Assembly: GCA_900322165.1 (NCBI GenBank)
Contig: ONYR01000201.1
Coordinates: forward strand, 1 to 6,970
Length of the DNA stretch: 6,970 nucleotides
Direction of reading: 5' to 3'
Source: an uncultured Eubacteriales bacterium
Lineage (GTDB): Bacteria > Bacillota > Clostridia > Lachnospirales > Bianqueaceae
Position 1 is the stretch's first letter. Each line of letters begins with the position of its first letter. This document shows positions 6,063 through 6,970 of this stretch, piece after piece. The notes under the pieces were generated by a model. It saw only the letters and a program-made list of their open reading frames with translations. It did no database searches and had not been told where the DNA came from. A program made the translations under genes and the position numbers.

Positions 6063-6263
6063 ATGACCGCATATGAATACAATGAGATGCTCGTAAACAA
6101 CGAGGCGAACAACCAGGAAACCCAGATGGCCGCAGCTGCTGACAGCCTTGTCCACTTCACCGAAGGTGTTTCTTCCCTCTATGGAAAGACCGCTGACGAC
6201 GACCTCAACGCTGTTGAGGTTGCCCGCACCACCTACATGTGCGTAGCGGAACCCGCCTGCTAA
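6063..6263 (+). CDS. 66-residue acidic peptide with C-terminal Cys-X5-Cys, function unknown
   Basis: I do not recognise this family. The chosen start is the ATG at 6063 because AAAGGAG (6047-6053) precedes it by 9 nt. An upstream in-frame ATG at 6012 has no ribosome binding site. The product is strongly acidic (11 Asp/Glu against 2 Lys/Arg), with no signal peptide or membrane helix. An Asn/Gln/Ala-rich start (5-26) is followed by a predicted amphipathic stretch, then DDDLNAVEVAR (45-55). The end is TTYMCVAEPAC (56-66), holding the only two cysteines, C60 and C66, with C66 last. A leader-like acidic part followed by a short Thr/Cys-containing tail resembles precursors of modified peptides, but no modifying enzyme or transporter lies in the window. 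It is divergent from the AraC-type gene, with a private terminator. A small unmodified protein is the alternative. Confidence 0.7.
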   Translation: MTAYEYNEMLVNNEANNQETQMAAAADSLVHFTEGVSSLYGKTADDDLNAVEVARTTYMCVAEPAC

Positions 6264-6316
6264 GAGCCCCGGCCGCCAGAGGCATAAGAAAATTCAAAAC
6301 GTTCAGATCAAAGAGA

Positions 6317-6351
6317 CTGCTGTATTACAATTAATAGTACAGCAGTTTTTT
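6317..6351 (+). terminator. Terminator of the 66-residue peptide gene
   Basis: CTGCTGTA (6317-6324) pairs perfectly with TACAGCAG (6338-6345) around a 13-nt A+T-rich loop, followed by six T residues. It begins 53 bp after the peptide stop codon, making the peptide a single-gene transcript and supporting it as a real gene. Confidence 0.88.
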
Positions 6352-6414
6352 ATTTCCTATTTGGTCATTCGAGTTACTTCGGTGTTCTCCGTTAGTGCCT
6401 TGTTAGTTTCATTT

Positions 6415-6753
6415 CTACGAAACACTTCTTTCTTTTCAGGATTTTATTTCGTAAGCAGAAATAACCGTTTTTGGGATTTACGAAACAAGACCGGAAGTTA
6501 TTAATAATATTTCGTAGAAAGAATCTTCAATAACTGAATCGATTTGGTTGTTTTACGAAATACTGATCACAAACCAAACGATTATTACGTAAGCCTTATC
6601 GAGGAACAGCGCTCACTTGTGCCTTTTCCATGCAACTGTTACCCACCAAATAGGTGCTTTTTCCAGATTGTTTCGTAATCCTCGAAAACAACTGCCTCTA
6701 AATCACAATGCGGCTACGAAACAATCCAACCAAAGCAGTTGTTTATTTCGTAG
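6415..6753. repeat. Array of five inverted-repeat units, YTACGAAA-N24-TTTCGTAR
   Basis: Five units have 7-bp arms at 6416/6447, 6479/6510, 6554/6585, 6640/6671 and 6715/6746 (arm start positions). In every unit the gap between arms is exactly 24 nt. Units 1, 2 and 5 have perfect arms TACGAAA and TTTCGTA. Unit 3 has one change in the right arm (TTACGTA) and unit 4 has a decayed left arm (TACCCAC). The base before each left arm is C or T, and the base after each right arm is A or G. The 24-nt interiors differ, but four of the five end in TTA or ATA. The gaps between units are 25, 37, 48 and 37 nt. This accounts for the 413-bp gene-free region; no coding sequence is seen in it. Function is unknown. 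Confidence 0.85.
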
Positions 6754-6765
6754 CCGCACTTTTTT
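6709..6765 (+). terminator. Strong hairpin terminator at the end of the repeat array
   Basis: TGCGGCTACGAAA (6709-6721) and TTTCGTAGCCGCA (6746-6758) form a perfect 13-bp stem, followed by CTTTTTTAC on the plus strand. It contains the fifth array unit, extended outward by a G+C-rich clamp. The T tract favours plus-strand transcription, yet the nearest plus-strand gene already has a terminator at 6317. On the minus strand it lies 18 bp past the stop of the beta-lactamase-like gene but has only a weak T tract (TTGTGATTT). It may serve both directions. Confidence 0.75.
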
Positions 6766-6776
6766 ACTTTATAAGT

Positions 6777-6970
6777 TTATAGCCCCAGCGCCTCGTACGT
6801 CAGATCGCGGATCATCGGATGAGCCTTGAAGTAGATCTGCGGCATCATCAGCACTTCCTGACCGTAATACAGGCTCAGGTGATTGTCCGTGTCTACCATG
6901 CAGAACGCACCAGCCGCGCCGTCCCAGCCGAACTCGCCGATCGGGCTCTTCGAGACAGCCGGATTCGCCA
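6777..6970 (-). CDS. Beta-lactamase-fold serine hydrolase, C-terminal fragment (5' part outside window)
   Basis: Reading leftwards from the window edge, 63 codons end in TAA at 6777-6779. The segment SPIGEFGWDGAAGAFCMVDTDNHLSLYY (8-35) matches the C-terminal strand motif of class C beta-lactamase-related serine hydrolases (EstB/penicillin-binding-protein-like), where a G-W-G-G-A-x-G loop replaces the KTG triad, followed by strands carrying a D-x-x-x-x-L pattern. The tail PQIYFKAHPMIRDLTYEALGL is a typical helical end. The SxxK and YxN motifs would lie upstream, outside the window. Members include esterases, peptidases and true beta-lactamases, so substrate and resistance cannot be inferred. 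The family call rests on 63 residues only. Confidence 0.75.
   Translation of the reverse strand, partial: ANPAVSKSPIGEFGWDGAAGAFCMVDTDNHLSLYYGQEVLMMPQIYFKAHPMIRDLTYEALGL

Noticed and set aside
6415..6753. CRISPR array or integron attC sites
   Set aside because: The conserved parts are 7-8 bp inverted arms rather than 23-47 bp direct repeats, and unit gaps vary. The attC core RYYYAAC/GTTRRRY is not present, and no cas or integrase gene is in the window.

Overview
The window looks like chromosomal DNA from a Gram-positive, Clostridia-type Firmicute, plausibly a gut or rumen member. The clues are strong AGGAGG-type ribosome binding sites, sigma-A promoters with TATAAT boxes in A+T-rich intergenic DNA, classical hairpin-plus-T-tract terminators, and an ECF sigma factor gene overlapping a membrane-protein gene of the anti-sigma type. 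The species cannot be named from the sequence. Six protein genes are supported, two of them cut by the window edges, together with one probable small peptide gene. The intergenic stretches are long and rich in repeats.

Layout. (1) 1-974, minus: 5' part of a type-B carboxylesterase with a near-consensus promoter at 1015-1043. (2) 1076-3159, plus: a possible SigW-like ECF promoter, an ECF sigma factor (1145-1699), and a single-pass membrane protein overlapping it by 4 nt (1696-2982) that is probably its cognate regulator or sensor. Two and two-thirds copies of a 42-bp repeat follow and run straight into a strong terminator. (3) 3160-3480: no gene seen. (4) 3554-4558, plus: a cytoplasmic GH18 (chitinase-like) glycosidase with its own promoter and terminator. 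(5) 4699-4991: nested inverted repeats, the last of which is a bidirectional terminator. (6) 4992-5852, minus: an AraC/XylS-family regulator with an N-terminal cupin domain, convergent with the GH18 gene. (7) 6063-6263, plus: a 66-residue acidic peptide ending in Cys-X5-Cys, divergent from the AraC gene and followed by a terminator. (8) 6352-6765: gene-free DNA holding an ordered array of five inverted-repeat units. (9) 6777-6970, minus: C-terminal end of a beta-lactamase-fold serine hydrolase.

How the parts may work together. The sigma factor and its membrane partner form a translationally coupled envelope-signalling pair that probably transcribes itself. The esterase is divergent from this pair and their promoters lie close together. 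The AraC regulator sits between the GH18 gene and the peptide gene. Its cupin domain suggests a small-molecule, perhaps sugar, signal, and either neighbour could be a target. The esterase, glycosidase and beta-lactamase-like hydrolase are ordinary accessory enzymes.

The two least explained items are adjacent. One is the orphan Cys-ended peptide. The other is the array at 6415-6753, in which 7-8 bp inverted arms (YTACGAAA / TTTCGTAR) are separated by exactly 24 nt in every unit, while the units are separated by 25, 37, 48 and 37 nt.
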